A stretch of 5,780 bases of DNA. Origin: Elusimicrobia bacterium RIFOXYB2_FULL_49_7 (lineage in GTDB: Bacteria; Fibrobacterota; OXYB2-FULL-49-7). Shown here piece by piece: positions 5,499-5,780 of this stretch. Each line of letters opens with the position of its first letter. The first letter of the stretch is position 1. The translations under genes were made by a program, and so were the position numbers. The stretch lies in the NCBI GenBank assembly GCA_001800515.1, contig MGVN01000166.1, positions 478 to 6,257 of the forward strand, read 5' to 3'. The notes below the pieces were generated by a model, which saw only the letters and a list, made by a program, of their open reading frames with translations, had not been told where the DNA came from and made no database searches.

Positions 5499-5780
5499 AT
5501 GAAAAAACAAGCCTACAAAGACATATCCGATCTCGTTAAACGGTTCGAAGAGCAACTTCCCTCCTATAAAAACAGCAACTACAACGAAACCGCCACCCGA
5601 CGCGACTTCATTGACCCCTTTTTCAAGGCCCTTGGCTGGGACATGGACAACAAACAGGGAGCTGCAGAAGCCTACCGCGAAGTGATTCACGAAGACAGGA
5701 TAACTGTGGGCGATGCCAAGAAGGCGCCCGATTATTCCTTCCGGCTTCCGGGTGGCAAGCGGCTCTTTTTTGTGGAAGCC
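5499..5780 (+). CDS. Partial CDS, N-terminus of a type IIG/Eco57I-like restriction-modification enzyme
   Basis: The first 94 codons of a gene cut by the window edge. After an N-terminal helix (ISDLVKRFEEQLPSYK, 9-24) comes the hallmark YNETATRRDFIDPFFKALGW (28-47), then NKQGAAEAYREVIHED (51-66), KAPDYSFRL (75-83) and KRLFFVEA (87-94). This is the N-terminal PD-(D/E)XK nuclease module common to combined restriction-methylation proteins of the Eco57I/type IIG kind and to HsdR_N domains. Asp78 (in PDY) and Glu93 (in VEA) are the metal-binding residues, and the catalytic lysine should be codon 95, just outside. In complete members, usually about 1,000 residues, an N6-adenine methyltransferase domain with an NPPY motif and a target-recognition domain follow, giving cutting and self-protection in one chain. 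The start is supported by GGAG 12 nt upstream and a promoter-like element at 5425-5454. Type I HsdR or an orphan nuclease is less likely. Confidence 0.87.
   Translation, partial: MKKQAYKDISDLVKRFEEQLPSYKNSNYNETATRRDFIDPFFKALGWDMDNKQGAAEAYREVIHEDRITVGDAKKAPDYSFRLPGGKRLFFVEA

Noticed and set aside
1..5780. tRNA, rRNA, CRISPR array, insertion sequence or att site
   Set aside because: No cloverleaf-like segments, spaced direct repeats, transposase motifs or terminal inverted repeats were recognised on either strand by eye.

Overview
The window reads as a chromosomal segment of a Gram-negative-type, probably flagellated bacterium of moderate G+C content (about half, by eye). The phylum cannot be fixed from the sequence. 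A long-form HisG, a plant/TP0108-type phosphofructokinase and a small CoA-binding protein of the kind I associate with Bacteroidota and Verrucomicrobiota would fit a PVC-group, spirochaete or desulfobacterial host, but this is inference.

Left part, minus strand (1-1359): two genes read leftwards, 17 bp apart. The first (481-1359) encodes a protein with two membrane spans, a coiled coil between them and a C-terminal helix-turn-helix of the DUF2802/DUF6115/SwrB kind, which is often found in flagellar operons. The second (1-463, cut by the window edge) has a small beta-rich N-terminal domain resembling FliK-type hook-length control proteins. Together they look like the start of a flagellar or motility operon. 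A divergent intergenic region (1360-1499) holds a 13-bp palindrome and an eight-codon leader ORF for the minus-strand operon, and a sigma70-like promoter for the plus-strand operon.

Central part, plus strand (1500-5305): four genes in one direction with gaps of 9 to 15 bp. They are hisG (first step of histidine synthesis), a 6-phosphofructokinase with the ATP-type glycine and PPi-type lysine signature, a single-domain CoA-binding Rossmann protein, and a cytosolic alpha/alpha-toroid protein of unknown activity, possibly polysaccharide-related. hisG is separated from any other his gene here. Grouping it with glycolysis and a putative sugar-polymer protein is unusual and may reflect growth-rate or carbon-linked co-expression rather than one pathway.

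Right part (5306-5780): a 193-bp gap holds a plausible intrinsic terminator followed by a promoter with the same hexamers and spacer as the hisG promoter. It leads into the first 94 codons of a large restriction-modification protein (type IIG/Eco57I-like). That gene's N-terminal PD-(D/E)XK nuclease motif is cut by the window edge just before its lysine. The only defence-related gene in view is this fragment. No tRNA, rRNA, CRISPR array or insertion sequence was seen.
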